A DNA stretch of 64,000 bases from Cephalotus follicularis (GCA_001972305.1 BDDD01001482.1:124001-188000), one strand, 5' to 3'; positions 46,841-58,327 are shown, numbered from the stretch's first letter. Notes: a model not told the origin generated them from the letters alone. Numbers and translations: made by a program.

Positions 46841-47390
46841 TGATTTCGGCATCTATGTTAGATTTTCCTTATGGGAATGAGAATTTTGTGGTATATCGAG
46901 ATGTTTCAGGAAAATGACTTGGATGTGTCCTTATGTAGTATGGGAAAGTAAATACTTCTGCGTCCAGGAAGATCAAACCTCACGAAGAAAACTTCCCGGT
47001 ACATGATCTTGAGCTGGTGGCCATCATCTGTGCTCTCAGGAAATGGCTTCACTACCTTTATGTCACCAAGGTTTTAGTTTATAAGGATCATAAGAGCCTA
47101 AAGCACCTCTTCTCACAAGAAGACTTGAACATGAGAAAGAGGAGATTGTTGAGCTACTTAACAATTACAACAGTGATATTGAGTATTATCCAGGGAAGAC
47201 GAAGGTTATCGCGAATGCTTTGAGTGGTAGGATGGTTTGTATGAAACTTCTGTTTATGCACAGCTGCCTTTGCCTGATCAGATCCTAGATGCTCAGTTTT
47301 CTAATGCAAAGTTATAGAAAGTAGGCACAACCACAAATGGAGCCTGAAACAAGATTTCACCCGGATTATCGATTGTTTGTTGAGGTACCA
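46841..47390 (+). pseudogene. Gypsy E RNase H
   Basis: NFVVYRDVSGK-stop-LGCVLM marks the domain start, with the YTDAS block changed to YRDVS, so Asp remains but the neighbour residues differ. HDLELVAIICALRKWLHYLY, YKDHKSLKHLFSQEDLNM and, in a shifted frame, YYPGKTKVIANALS follow. Confidence 0.86.
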
Positions 47391-48222
47391 AGGCAGAGTT
47401 TGTGTTCCAGCTGGTAGCGAGATGAAGGAAGAACTTCTATCTCAAGCCGACAAATCTCATTTCTCTATTCATCCTAAGGGTACAAAGACGTATCAAGACC
47501 TTAAGCTAGACTATTGGTGGAGCACTATGAAGTGAGAGATTGTAGCATTCATAGAGAGATGCCTAACTTGTCAACTGGTGCAGGCAGAGCACCGGAGGCC
47601 ATCGAGTTTGCTTCAGCACTTGCCTATTCCTGAGTTTAATTGGGAACACTTGTCCATGGATTTTGTCTCTGGATTGTCATTTACACGTAACAAGCATGAT
47701 GATATATGAGTGGTGGTCAATTGAATCACAAAGTTGGCCCACTTCATACCTATTCAGATGACGTATTCTATGGATAGATTGTCTTGGTTGTATGTAAAGG
47801 AGATAATCAGACCTCATGGAGCTCCTGTGAGGTAGTATCGAACAAAGATAGCCGTTTCACTTCTACATTATGGAATAAGCTACAAACAGGTATGGGTATG
47901 CAGTTGAACTTCAGTACTGCTTTTCACCCACAGACCAATGGATTCTCCGAGAGAAACATGCAGACAATGGAAGACATGCTTTGGACATGCGCTATTGACT
48001 TCGGAGGCTGTTGGGATGATGATTTGCCCCTGATCGAGTTCTCTTATAATAACTGTTATGATGAGAGTATTCAGATGGCCCCGTCTGAAGTACTCTATTG
48101 TAGTAAGTGTCGATCGCCAGTTTTTGGGATGAAGTCAGTGAGAAAAGCATTCTCGCACCAGAGATATTTCAGATCACCTCTTACAAGGTGGGGCTTATTC
48201 AAGACCGATTATTGGTGGCATA
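47391..48222 (+). pseudogene. Gypsy E integrase, truncated
   Basis: HFSIHPKGTKTYQDLK and CLTCQLVQAEHRRPSSLL form the zinc-binding domain. The core has MDFVSGLSF, LAHFIPIQMTYS and, in another frame, NKDSRFTST (SDRD changed to NKDS), FHPQTNGFSERNMQTMEDML, EFSYNN and MAPSEVLYCSKCRSPVF. It continues as DEVSEKSILAPEIFQ in a shifted frame and stops being recognisable at about 48222, where a minus-strand LTR fragment begins. The chromodomain end and 3' LTR are absent. Confidence 0.88.
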
Positions 48223-49110
48223 GGATCGAACAGTCGACTGATAGCCTCGAACAGTCAGCTGTCCTAATTGGACAGTCGGTTGGTCCTACGGGCAGTGGAC
48301 AAAAAGCGTAGAAAATACATGCAATATTCAACCCAATCCATTCAAGACAGAGCATTCATCAACAACAATATACATTCATGCTCATACCATAGTCTATTGC
48401 ATGCATTTCATCTATGAACATCCATTATAATTGAACATAAACAACAATTATAAAATCCCCTACCACGAATTTCAAGTTAGGAATTGCAATCCACCTCTTT
48501 AAGTCCCGGATCTGAGGTGTCCAAAGCTCCCAGGTCCGTCCAACAACTCCACCAAGCTTGATTCTTCCACTGGTTCGAGCCTCCAAGCCCCCAGTTGAAG
48601 TATGGAGCATTTGGGCCTCACTTCTCTCTCTCTTTACTCTCCTTTTCCCTTCACAATCTCTCTATCTCTTTTCTCTCTTTGAAATGCTAATGGGAAGAGG
48701 ACAAGAGGGTGTGTTTTTATGGAGAAAACGCATCTCGCTTTCTCTCTCCTCACCTGCCCACATATCATCTCAATCACCTCTCCCTATGCCATGATAGGTC
48801 TGGTGCACATGTTATGTTGTCTAACCACATGGTAGTCAACTGTCTCGTCTTGGCAGTTGATTATCTCTATCGAAGGTTCCAGCCGGTTGTTTCTCCCAGC
48901 AGTCAGCTGGTTCCACTTAAGGGGGTCCAGTTGACTGTCCCTCCCGACAGTCGGCTGTCCGCCCTGTTTCGACACTTCTCGTAATTTCTTTATCTTTTCG
49001 TTCAAGTCTTAACATTACGAAGTGGAGAAAGCCATGATTCTCATTTATTTAAAGCATAGATTACATCAGGAAATACAGCATTACATTCAATGAAAATCCT
49101 GGGCGTTTCC
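48222..49110 (-). mobile_element. Gypsy LTR fragment, minus strand
   Basis: Read on the minus strand it starts AACGCCCAGGATTTTCATTG after GGAAGGGA (possible polypurine tract), like the LTR start at 51100, and contains a leader with CTTAAAGAGGTGGATTGC and GTGGTAGGGGATTTT, shared with 50130 and 52095. It is cut at 48222 by or into gypsy E integrase. It carries CAGTCGACTG-type palindromes at 48230-48300 and 48830-48975 instead of GCGTCGACGC. Confidence 0.75.
48230..48975. repeat. CAGTCGACTG palindrome clusters
   Basis: Two clusters. 48230-48290: ACAGTCGACTG, ACAGTCAGCTGTCC, GACAGTCGGTTGGTCC. 48836-48962: CAACTG, CAGTCAGCTGG, CAGTTGACTGTCC, GACAGTCGGCTGTCC. All are near-palindromes around GTCGAC or GTCGGC. 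Confidence 0.78.
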
Positions 49111-50020
49111 CTTCCAATCACATGCATACATATTCATAGTCCAATTTTCTATCAAAAGCCATTATCAGTTTTTAAGACCATATTACAACCTATACAGATG
49201 CCCAATGACTGATTAACAGATTCGGAAACCATGACAAAATACAATATGGCTGGAATAAAAAAAAATAATTCTAACAACCTTTGTAGACATGCAAAAGGAT
49301 TCATACAACACTAGATAACCATCACATCACAAGAATACTAACCTGCAATGGTGTTAAAGATACAGAAACCGTATGAGAAACACCACAATTTCAATGATCA
49401 CCCGGCTATACAACATGAACAAAAGAGAAGGAAGACGAACATACAAACTCAAGGCCTATCAAAGGAAAGTATAACTAAGACAGAACAGCCAAGGACTGAA
49501 ATTCCAAAGCACAGAATTGATTTTTGATGAATACACTTGCACAAGAACACAGAGGACTCCCAATTGGCAAGACACGACAACAACCAGGAAAGATAGAAAC
49601 GGATGGCATAAAAATAGGTTAACCACATTCTTAAACAGAAAAGGGAGAAGATTTTGGCTAGGATAGGGAAAGAGAGGAAGAAAATGCGCGAGGGAGTTAA
49701 AAGAGGTAGAGAAATGGGTGAGAAGATAAGGGAGATAAAGGAAAAAGGAATTTTAAATAAATAAAAAGTTTTGTTTTCATAAAATTAGAAATTATGAAAG
49801 TTGATTTTTTTAAAAATAAGGTAAAAATAAAGACATAAACATAAATCATTACAAAAACATACACATACTATCATACCCAAAGTTCAAACTGGTATCAGCC
49901 AGCCCAAAACATGTAGGCCCAAAACACGGTAAATGGACTTCATAACAAAAAAAATTAAAAAGCCCAAAAATAGCAGATTAAAAGTTCGTAAAACATGCAT
50001 ACTAGTAAACAAGGTACTGC
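49111..50020. other. AT-rich repeat-like sequence, not recognised
   Basis: No protein blocks on either strand. On the minus strand it has a GGGCCTACATGTTTTGGGC stretch, a CT-rich leader near 49680-49730 and a later GCACCATTGCAGGTTAGT-like block, suggesting another LTR or untranslated leader. A TGGTATCAG at 49892 looks like a primer-binding site but has no LTR end beside it. Confidence 0.4.
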
Positions 50021-50925
50021 AGAGGGGGAGACCATCTTTCTCCATTGTTAAACCTGAGCATGCTTGGTGTCACTGAACCAGCAGGATTGGAACTACCGGC
50101 CGGACCTGGGAAGCTTGGAGAACCACTGATCAAACTTAAAGAGGTGGACTTTTCATTTCTAACTTGAAACCAGACGTAGGGGATTTTAGTGGAATTTATA
50201 CATGCAAGATTAAGATTTAAGTTAGTGTTCTTGCCATTAATGATATGCATGAATTGCATTTTGATTTTGGATTGTTGGAGTTACTGGATTGTTACATGTC
50301 TACTTTTTTGCTTAGACTGTACATGCATGATGAGTTTTATGTGTATACTGGACTGGAATTGCATGTTATATGATTTATTTCCTCTGGTTTGGTTGGGATG
50401 ACGAAGATGGCTGTACTGAACTGCCTAAGCGTCGATGCCCTCATGTGTTAAGGCAATAAACGTCTAAGTGCCTTAATTGAACATTTACAAAACTCTAATG
50501 TTCGCTTGTGGATTGCATGATTGGTTGATGGTTTGATGACTTGGTTACATATGTTGATAACCTGATGTGCGTATTACCCATGATCGGAACGTTTATGGGA
50601 TTTCATGTAAGTTTAGGGGATGGATTCTCCTTTGGATCGTGACTAGATAAAGTTATATTCCCTGCTATCACTTAACCGTCGACGCTATAGGAAAGTGTTG
50701 ACGCATGTGGTTTGCTGCGCCTGGGATTTCAATGCACGATGCGAAGACTCGAAGGTTCCTACCTTAGGAGTCGACGCCTCTGTGATAAATGTCGGCGCTC
50801 AAGGATCCTGGCCTTGAAGCGACGATGCCAATGAAGAAGATCGACGCATTTAGAACTGGTGTAAGCGTTGAAGCCTGATATGAAACGTTGACTCTTAAAG
50901 GGCATAAATGTCAACGCCCAGAGAA
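50021..50925 (+). mobile_element. Gypsy LTR fragment, plus strand
   Basis: Has the leader block CTTAAAGAGGTGGAC and GTAGGGGATTTT near 50130, as in 48222-49110 (reverse) and 52095, then a GTCGACGC palindrome array (50425-50922). Its left start and right end are missing; a copia LTR begins at 50926. Confidence 0.7.
50425..50922 (+). repeat. GTCGACGC palindrome array in LTR fragment
   Basis: Units include AAGCGTCGATGCC, ACCGTCGACGCTATAGG, GAGTCGACGCCTC, GAAGCGACGATGCC and AACGTTGACTCTT, with spacings of 20 to 250 bases. Confidence 0.75.
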
Positions 50926-51099
50926 TGTTAGGTTAGGGGTGTCCCTGTATGCCACGATATGGCTCGTTTGTATATATACACTCTTAATTAATACAATTAT
51001 GAATTCCTTTTATGTTGCATGTGCATATTTCTTTAATGGCAAGGGTATGTGGCATATCCCAACAAACCAACTAATTATACGTAATTAACTGTATGCCAC
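50926..51099 (+). mobile_element. Copia LTR, first 174 bases
   Basis: TGTTAGGTTAGGGGTGTCCC and TGTATGCCACGATATGGC match the start of the LTRs at 34689 and 4236; the end ATTAACTGTATGCCA matches 4400. It stops where the gypsy F LTR begins, so gypsy F probably inserted in it. The rest is expected right of the window. Confidence 0.82.
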
Positions 51100-52374
51100 T
51101 ATAAAGCCCGGGATTTTCATATGTTGTAATTTCACGATGTGAATGTAATTTTATTGTCGAATTAATAAAATGGTGGATTTTCTGACAATGATGATGTTTT
51201 CCAAACTCTAATGATATTGATCTTGGAATAAAAATGTTAAAGAAATGTTAAAAGGGAAATTTGACGTAAACGGCGCAGTTTTGGGAAAAATGCGTCGAAG
51301 CCTTTTTGAACGCATCGATGCCTTCGAAACAAAGAGACGCACGTAACTACATGCGCATGAAAGTTGATGCAAGCGAGAACATCAACGGCCTCATGTAAAA
51401 AGGGAAAGGACGTGGAAGTCCAAAGAAGACGTCGATGCATAACATCGAATGTTAGGCACGTTCTTCTGCTGACAGAATAACGTGTAAAGGGAAACGATTT
51501 AGGGCCTTTTGCAGGCGCCCTAAGGCACGAAACAGGACATGTTGAGCATGCATATGGCTCCCTGACCTGCATGACTGAAGTTGTGAGGGTGAGGGTGACA
51601 CATGTGATAGCATGCAACAAGTGCAAAGAGGAGAGAGACATGTGTGCATGCAATTGACGGTTAGAGGGAGTTTGGCATTTTCTGGTGTGAGAGCTGAGAC
51701 AAGGGCTTAGAAACGAGCTCAGCTATTGCATGCAGGGGTGGGAAGTGTCCTAGACACATGTGACCTGCAAAAACGCATAGGAAGAAAACAACAAAAATTG
51801 GAAAGGGAAGAGAACAGGTGTGTGAGTGTGAGAGTGCCTTCAAGGCAGGGAGGAAGAAAGAGAAGGGAACCATCAGCTTAAAAACACCTTCTCCTTCACC
51901 TCTCTCTTGTTGAAACACTTGTGAAAAGAAAAGGGTGTGAAACCAGTGAGTTTCAAGAGAAACCAGTGAGAGAAGGAAACCTCAAACCACCATTGTTGAG
52001 CAAGTGGAAGCTTGGAGTTGGACAATAGCTATGGGGAAGAACTAGGGAGCTTTCAAGCAGTACATGGGAGCTCAAAGCAACCGTCTGCATACTAAAAGAG
52101 GTAGACTTTCTAGTTCCTAACTTGGAACAAAAAGGTAGGAGAAGCCATAATCGTATTCTTGATATTAATGTTCATGGCTGGACTATGGTTTTGTGTATAG
52201 ATTGCATGATTATCGAACTATTTTGATCACTGGGTAAATGCCACGTTATGCTGGGTAGGTGATATGTATCTGCATGTTGGTTTTTTGGCTTGATTTCATG
52301 TTGTCTTGCATGTATATGGACTATGTTAGCTACTGTTTGTCACGTCGTGAGGAAGAAGACGACTGGTGCTCGAA

Positions 52375-52642
52375 ATATGTCGACGACTTTTAGGAACATC
52401 GATGCCTTTGGGTTATCTGCTTAGATATTGACGTATTATATGTCGACGCCTAAGGTTCCTACCTTAACGCGTCGATGCATTAAGACATACGCTGACATTT
52501 AAGGTTCCATACCTTGAGCGTCGATGTGTATAAAGATGGACATCGACATCTTTGACAGTGGAAAGCGCTGACGCTAAGGACTTGAGCGTCGACGCTGAGG
52601 GACTAAGACATCGACGCCTAATAATGTACATCAACGCCTTCT
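52375..52642 (+). repeat. GTCGACGC palindrome array in gypsy F LTR
   Basis: About eleven units, for example ATGTCGACGCCTAAGG, GCGTCGATGCATT, GAGCGTCGACGCTGAGG, GACATCGACGCC. A smaller group lies at 51288-51440, so this LTR has one group on each side of the leader block. Confidence 0.8.
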
Positions 52643-52949
52643 TTACTGTTTGGAAGTTTTCTTATTTAACGATACGAAATGATCCCGACTTCTGTTAGGA
52701 TGCATTTGAACATTTGTATGCATCGTATATACACTGTTTACTACCTATTTATTGACTGTCTATAAATCGTTTATGATTTCTAAGTTGTGATATTTAGAAA
52801 CATATACGTGAACTTAATTACATATTTTTGAACAAACTGGAAAGCGATTTCCACTACTGAATTGTTTAAAGTATTTTCTATCTATTAGAAATACATATTT
52901 CAAATGTTATCACTTTCAAAAATAATTTGAAATAAACTGTTTGTTGCTG

Positions 52950-53420
52950 ATCTAACGATCATTACTGTACTGTTTACTACACTGTTTACTGTGACTATTC
53001 ACTGTTTGCTCTGTGAATATTATATGGTTGTGCTTGAGCCACTAGTTGCATGGCGGAGACTGCCAGCGCCGGCTAGTGGCAGGGTTGTCCTAGGAGGTAG
53101 GAGTTGGTTGGGTAACTCACTATACTGTACTGTTGTCTTGCTTGGTTGCCTGGAGTAGGGACTGAAGTGGGAGTGTAACGTGGGGCTAGGAGTTGGCGGT
53201 GTTACACATACTGGCTGCCTGTTTGTTAGTCCCTTCGTGGACATACTGTACTGTTTACTGGTCCTATTCGGACATTACTTTGCATGTTGATGTAGCCCTG
53301 GCTGGGCTACCACTGTACTGTTGTTGTATACATATATTTTCATATATATGTCCCTACTATTATTTTACTGTACCGCTAAAGTGTGTATATAATTTTCTAC
53401 TGCACTGCATCATCTACGCA
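52950..53420 (+). repeat. CTGTACTGTTTACT-type short repeats
   Basis: Scattered copies of CTGTACTGTTTACT, ACTGTTTACTG and ATACTGTACTGTT in the late part of the gypsy F LTR. Confidence 0.65.
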
Positions 53421-53900
53421 TACATTTCATGACATACATGTAATGTTGATCCCAAAGTATTCTTATGACTTAGCCAAGTGAGGACAAAGGCTAACCCCCT
53501 ACTTTACAGATTGATGCAGTGAACCAGTTGGACTAGCTTGGACGAAGGACAAGCCTTTCTGTTGTTGTTGTCGGTTTTATATTCTTCTGGATTATAATAA
53601 ACTGGTTTTGTTTTAAGGACTACTGATGTACCGTACTATTGGCTTTGTTTAACGATGGGTTTTAATATTGTATAATGAATCATGCTCCGTTTATGGGCTT
53701 TTAACAATGACAAACTTGTATTGAGTAATGTGCAGTATGGGATGCACGTTACGTGTTTTTCAGTTTATGAGTTTAATGCTTCCGAAACTGATATCTCTTT
53801 TGAAAGTTTAAATTTTATGGTATTTACATAAGCTGAATCTAATGTTAATTGCCTTTACCATCTTTTATGTGTGTTTACCCGAGACCGGGGCGTGACAGAG

Positions 53901-53912
53901 TGGTATCGAGCA
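53901..53912 (+). other. Primer-binding site of gypsy F
   Basis: TGGTATCGAGCA, three bases after the LTR end, close to TGGTATCAGAGC with a one-base loss. Confidence 0.85.
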
Positions 53913-54007
53913 TTTTCCATATATGCTTAACTAGGATATTTTCCTTGGCAATTAATGAATTGTTTTCCTAATGTTATGACAAATCGTCATCCTTCTAATA
54001 GGAACCA

Positions 54008-55126
54008 ATGGACCGAAGGAGAACACGTGCTAGGGCTAGAGCTGTTGGAGCCAATGCCTCTGAGGAAGCGAATGTTCTGCAAGGTATGAATGTCCCCCAA
54101 GATGAGAGAGATCCGATGACCCGAATTGCGGATTATTTTCAGGAACAAATGGCCTTTAATATGGCTAATGCGGAGGAGATGAGCCAATACTACGCGCAAG
54201 CTCGGCCACAACTTACAGCTCCTGACCACTGCCAGGGAGAGGATGGTAACCAGTTTTGGAGGGACATTGAAAGGTTTATGAGACAGAATCAACCCAGTTT
54301 CCGGGGTGAACTCGATGCCACCGTTGCTGAGAGATGGCTGAAGGATTTGGAAAAAATATTTGAAGTGATGGTCTGTACTGACAATCAAAAATTGAAGTTT
54401 GTTGTGTACCGTCTATGGGGTGAGGCCACTCATTGGTGGGAGATGGTCAAAGCAAAGTGGGAATCTCAGAGGTTTGACAACACTTGGGGCAGATTCCAGA
54501 CAGAGTTCTGGGAGACCTATGTTCCACGGATTGAACAAGAGCGACGGGAGACGGAGCTCTTGGAGTTGCGACAAGGAGAGATGACGGTGACAGAGTATCA
54601 AGCAAGGTTCATGGAGCTAGCCAGGCATTCACCCTATCTGGTAGCTGATGATGTGAAGAAGATACGGAGGTTCCTGAGAGGTCTGCGGCTGGATCTTCGA
54701 TCCAGAATAGGAGCTATGGAACTAGGGACTTTTGTGGAAGTTGCTCAGAAAGCGAGACTACTGGAGAGTATATCCAGTGAAGACCGGGCTGAGAGAGCTC
54801 GCGCAAAATAGAATAAACAGAGTCCTACACAATCCAGACCAGCATCGTCGAAATGGCAAGATGGTGGTTCTCCGACGAAGTCGTCCAAGAGCAAATCTCA
54901 GCAGACAGCTTCACAAGGTTCTCCCAGCCAAGGGAGTAATGCTAAATCCGGAGGTTGTTACTATTGTCGTCGCATGGGACACCAACAAAAAGATTGTTGG
55001 AGGTTCAATGACTGGTGCCTGAGGTGCGGGGCACCTGGTCATTCGGTGAAAGACTATCTAAAGAGTTCAACTATAGCACCTACTGGGACAGGAAGTAGTA
55101 GTGGTGCGGTGGTAGGACCGTCATAG
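54008..55126 (+). pseudogene. Gypsy F gag
   Basis: Open from the ATG at 54008 for 267 codons to a TAG at 54809-54811, and then in the same frame to a TAG at 55124. Blocks: FWRDIERFMRQNQPSFRGEL, VAERWLKDLEKIFEVM, KFVVYRLWGEATHWWEMV, RFQTEFWETYVP, LELRQGEMTVTEYQARFMEL, VKKIRRFLRGLRLDLRSR, then a basic tail and zinc knuckle CYYCRRMGHQQKDC (CX2CX4HX4C) and CLRCGAPGHSVKDY (last Cys changed to Tyr). This is the longest open gag in the window. Gag assembles the particle and binds RNA. Confidence 0.93.
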
Positions 55127-55681
55127 AGGAAGGACACCGGCAAGGGCGTCGCAAAAGGTAGAGTTTTTGTACTTCCTCAGACAGAGGTTCCAGAGTCAAC
55201 TTCCGTGGTTGGAGGTACTCTGTATATATATGGTTTTCTTTCTAGAGTGTTGATGGATTCTTGAGCATCGTACTCTTTTATATCTGCACATTTTGCATCT
55301 TGCTTAGATCTCACCCCTGACTGCATGTCATATATGCTCGATGTGAGTACACCGACTGGGACTTCTATGTACACTGATTCGATATATAGCAGTTGTGAGA
55401 TGTCTATGGAAGGCATTTCTTTGTATGCATATTTGATAGTACTGCCTATCCATGACTTCGATGTTATACTGAGGATGGATTGGCTTTCAGCACACTGTGC
55501 TCGCATGGATTGTTATAATAAAACCATGGATTTTTATCTACCCGACGGAACGATATTCCAGTTCAAGGGAGAGAAGAGGTTCTCGATACCGATCATATCC
55601 TTTATTCGAGCATTGAGGTAGCTAGAGAAGTGATGCGAGGGATACCTGGCCTATGTAATTGATCGAAGGAAAGAGAACGGG
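55127..55681 (+). pseudogene. Gypsy F protease
   Basis: Same frame as gag. The active site reads VLMDS-stop-ASYSF: the Gly of Asp-Ser-Gly is a TGA (55262-55264). The rest is open: DLTPDCMSYMLDVSTPTG, LIVLPIHDFDVILRMDWLSA and DCYNKTMDFYLPDG, to stops at 55619 (TAG) and 55631 (TGA). There are no frameshifts. Confidence 0.9.
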
Positions 55682-55943
55682 TTGAGTATGGAAGAAATTC
55701 CAGTTGTGTGTGAATTTCTGGATGTCTTTCCTGATGGCTTGGGGTCCTTACCACTGAGGAGGAGTATGGAGTTCGTTATTGATCTTGTTCCTGTAACTTC
55801 TCCTATCTCTAAATCACCTTATCGGATGGCGCCTGCCGAGTTGCGAGAGCTGAAGTTACAGTTACAAGACCTGATTGATAAAGGTTTTGTTAGACCCAGT
55901 GTTTCTCCGTGCGGTGCGCCTGTGTTATTTGTCAAAAAGAAGG
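55682..55943 (+). pseudogene. Gypsy F reverse transcriptase, part 1
   Basis: Same frame as gag and protease: [64 protein letters not shown]. It is cut by the element at 55944; GAAGG (55939-55943) is repeated at 60211-60215 and the RT resumes there. Confidence 0.93.
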
Positions 55944-56794
55944 TGTTGGAATCGGACAAAACCGAAACCAATGCCAAAATGGAGAAAGGGTGCAAAGGGT
56001 GTAGAATAAAACTTAAACATACAATCATGGTAGCGGAATAACACCCTATATAAAAGAACAAGTCCATTATGGCACGTCCACAGACCACATGGATCACCAC
56101 AACATCGACATAATTGAATTGGTGTCACCATATCAATCTATGGTGACACACAAGCATGGCAAGAAGAAGAGGGACCAAAGGTTATACCAGTGGGTCAAGG
56201 ATCCTTCTTTCTTTGCCGCTACAAGCTTGAGTAGATTCCTCTTGATGTTCTCCAAACCTCAGGAACAGCAAGCAATCCTTCCAGCAAATACAAACTACTA
56301 GAACTCACACTCTCTCTCACTTAGCTTAGAAAAGGAGTATTGATTATGACGAATGAAGTCAACAATCAATCCACCCTAGATAAGCCTTTGCTTGGTGTAT
56401 ATCAGATGAAAGAACACTAAATCTGTAAAGAAATTCGAGTTCTTGCCCTGCAAAAAAAAAATTCATCTCCAACTTTTCCATTTTCTGCAGAAATACTTAA
56501 TACTAGCCTCAATTTCTCTCTCCCAATCTCCCATTCACTTAGGATCATGGCCTTAACTCCCTAGGAGTCCGAAGCCATAATTCCCACGTTTCTAAAATGT
56601 GTAGAATCAAAAGAAACCGGCTAAGGATGTGAGAGAAGTAGTGCCCACGAAGTGAGGTCGTGCATAGGTTGCACGTTCTGCTCAAAGACGTCGACGCCTT
56701 CCGAAAGACGTCGACGCCTATGCAATGTGGCACTAAAGCACATCGATGCTTTCTAAAAGACATCGACGTCTTTATCAGAGATAAGCATCGACGT
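55944..56794 (-). repeat. 3' LTR of copia-type element, U3 lost
   Basis: Matches 58328-59178 and then stops matching after GCATCGACGT at 56794; the missing 1.03 kb is the head of the LTR. It includes three to four CGTCGACGCC motifs (56686-56794). Confidence 0.88.
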
Positions 56795-58304
56795 AATATG
56801 GCCTCAGCTAGGGCATGACAAACCATCAGAATCTTGATAAGTCCAGTACCCACAATTTTCATTGGAATGCACTAGTTTTAACACCCACACGTAGGCGTGT
56901 CCAAGTACTAAAACATAGCCACCCTTTGCGGTGCCCAACACCGATGTTGACATAATATCTCCAAGTCATCAGCCTCAGTTAGGGCATAACAAACCAACAA
57001 CCCAGGAACACTACTCAACGAAAATTGTGGAAGGCCACGGGGAACCACTCCATGGGTTCCTACGTTAAGACTTATTATTGAAGTGAGGGAATTTGCGGTC
57101 TCAAGTTTTAATTACCGAGCCATTAATTAATTCATTGGTTATATTAGCCAATTCCGATTAATTACGGCTGATCATGCAAGACGTGTATCTTATGCACCTT
57201 GGACATATTTCTAAAATATGTCAATGGATCTTGGCAAGGACAATAGTAGTAATGACTTGAGCCCAAAGTCACTACTAGGTCTTCCTAGGTGTAACGATTT
57301 AAATCTATTTATTACAACACATACCATGTATACATGGCCTTCAAAAGTCTTGTACTTCATATCTCCTTTCCCCCATCTCTCCTTGCATAGTCTACTTTTA
57401 CAAAAAGAACAATACATTTTCGAAAAGAAATATACACTTTAAAAATACAAGGAGAATTACAAAAGTAAGAAAAAATAAATGGTGCACGCAGGCACCTTAT
57501 TATAGACCTTTAAAATAATAAATAAATAAATCCATTCACACAAAGAAAACCTTAAACTAGGTCAAAGTCCTTTTCGGGCCATCCATTGTGCATAAGATCT
57601 ATATTATATCCAATATAATAAAACCACAAATAAAACAAATGCCATAAATGATAACCAATTACACAATTTAATTCAATGATTGTTAATTGACCAAACTCCC
57701 ACTAAATCAAGCAATGATTTTTAATCTTCCAAGTGCCAAAATGTTTAGAATCCAATTTTATCAAAAACCAGTTTTTTTTATATAAAAGACGTCGACGCCT
57801 TTCCAAAAGGCATCGACGTGTTTTCTGGAAAAACATGAACAAAACATCGATGCAAAAACAGAGCATCTATGCGTTTCTCAAGAACAGTTGAAAAAGGCAT
57901 CGACATCCTACAAGAACATCGACGCGTTTCACAAATATATGAACAAGACATCGACATCTATCAAGAACGTCGATGTCTTTCCTGGGAATTTGAACATGAC
58001 ATCGACGTCTACCAAGGACGTCGACGTCTATAGCCCCCTGGGCAGTTTCTGCACTTCAAAAAATGCAGAAATTAATGGTTTAGAGTATGGAATACCATAC
58101 TGGCATTCCAAAATGCACTATGCATGTTGCAAACAAAATTCTAAACACACTAAAACAACATTCCCAGCATAAAAACTCAATGAAATCCAATTTCATGCAA
58201 TTTTCATTAAGGCACTTAGAAAATTTAGTTTGATCACAAAACACATCCATTGATTAAACTATTAATCAGTAGATCATCTAAGGCATACATATTCAATTAA
58301 GGAT
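56795..58304 (-). other. Non-coding interior of the copia-type element
   Basis: No protein block on either strand. It has a local repeat CCTCAG(C/T)TAGGGCAT(G/A)ACAAACC at 56803 and 56971 and an array of CATCGACGTC motifs at 57786-58032, the same motif as in its LTRs. The rest is AT-rich. Confidence 0.65.
57786..58032. repeat. CGTCGACG motif array in the interior
   Basis: About ten units such as GACGTCGACGCCTTTCC, GGCATCGACGTG, AACATCGACGCGTTTC, GACATCGACGTCTACC and GACGTCGACGTCTAT, spaced about 20 bases. Unusual in being outside the LTRs. Confidence 0.82.
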
Positions 58305-58326
58305 GATGTGGGACTCTCTGATACCA
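58305..58326 (-). other. Primer-binding site of the copia-type element
   Basis: On the minus strand TGGTATCAGAGAGTCCCAC begins one or two bases after the 5' LTR end, close to the initiator tRNA-Met site. Confidence 0.88.
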
Positions 58327-58327
58327 C

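Larger units (their letters stand above)
51100..53897 (+). mobile_element. Gypsy F 5' LTR (2.80 kb)
   Basis: Starts TATAAAGCCCGGGATTTTCA (TG changed to TA) and ends ACCGGGGCGTGACA before a primer-binding site. It holds GTCGACGC-type motifs at 51288-51440 and 52375-52642, a leader with AAAGAGGTAGACTTTC near 52095, and a zone rich in ACTGTACTGTTTACT (52950-53420). No reading frame of note. Confidence 0.8.

Noticed and set aside
49892-49905. TGGTATCAGCCAGC as a primer-binding site
   Set aside because: No LTR end ending in CA lies directly before it, and no element interior follows.
51237-51918. Minus-strand frames of 138 and 85 residues in the gypsy F LTR as genes
   Set aside because: They are antisense to the LTR, hold no domain and are rich in low-complexity Ser/Leu/Phe.
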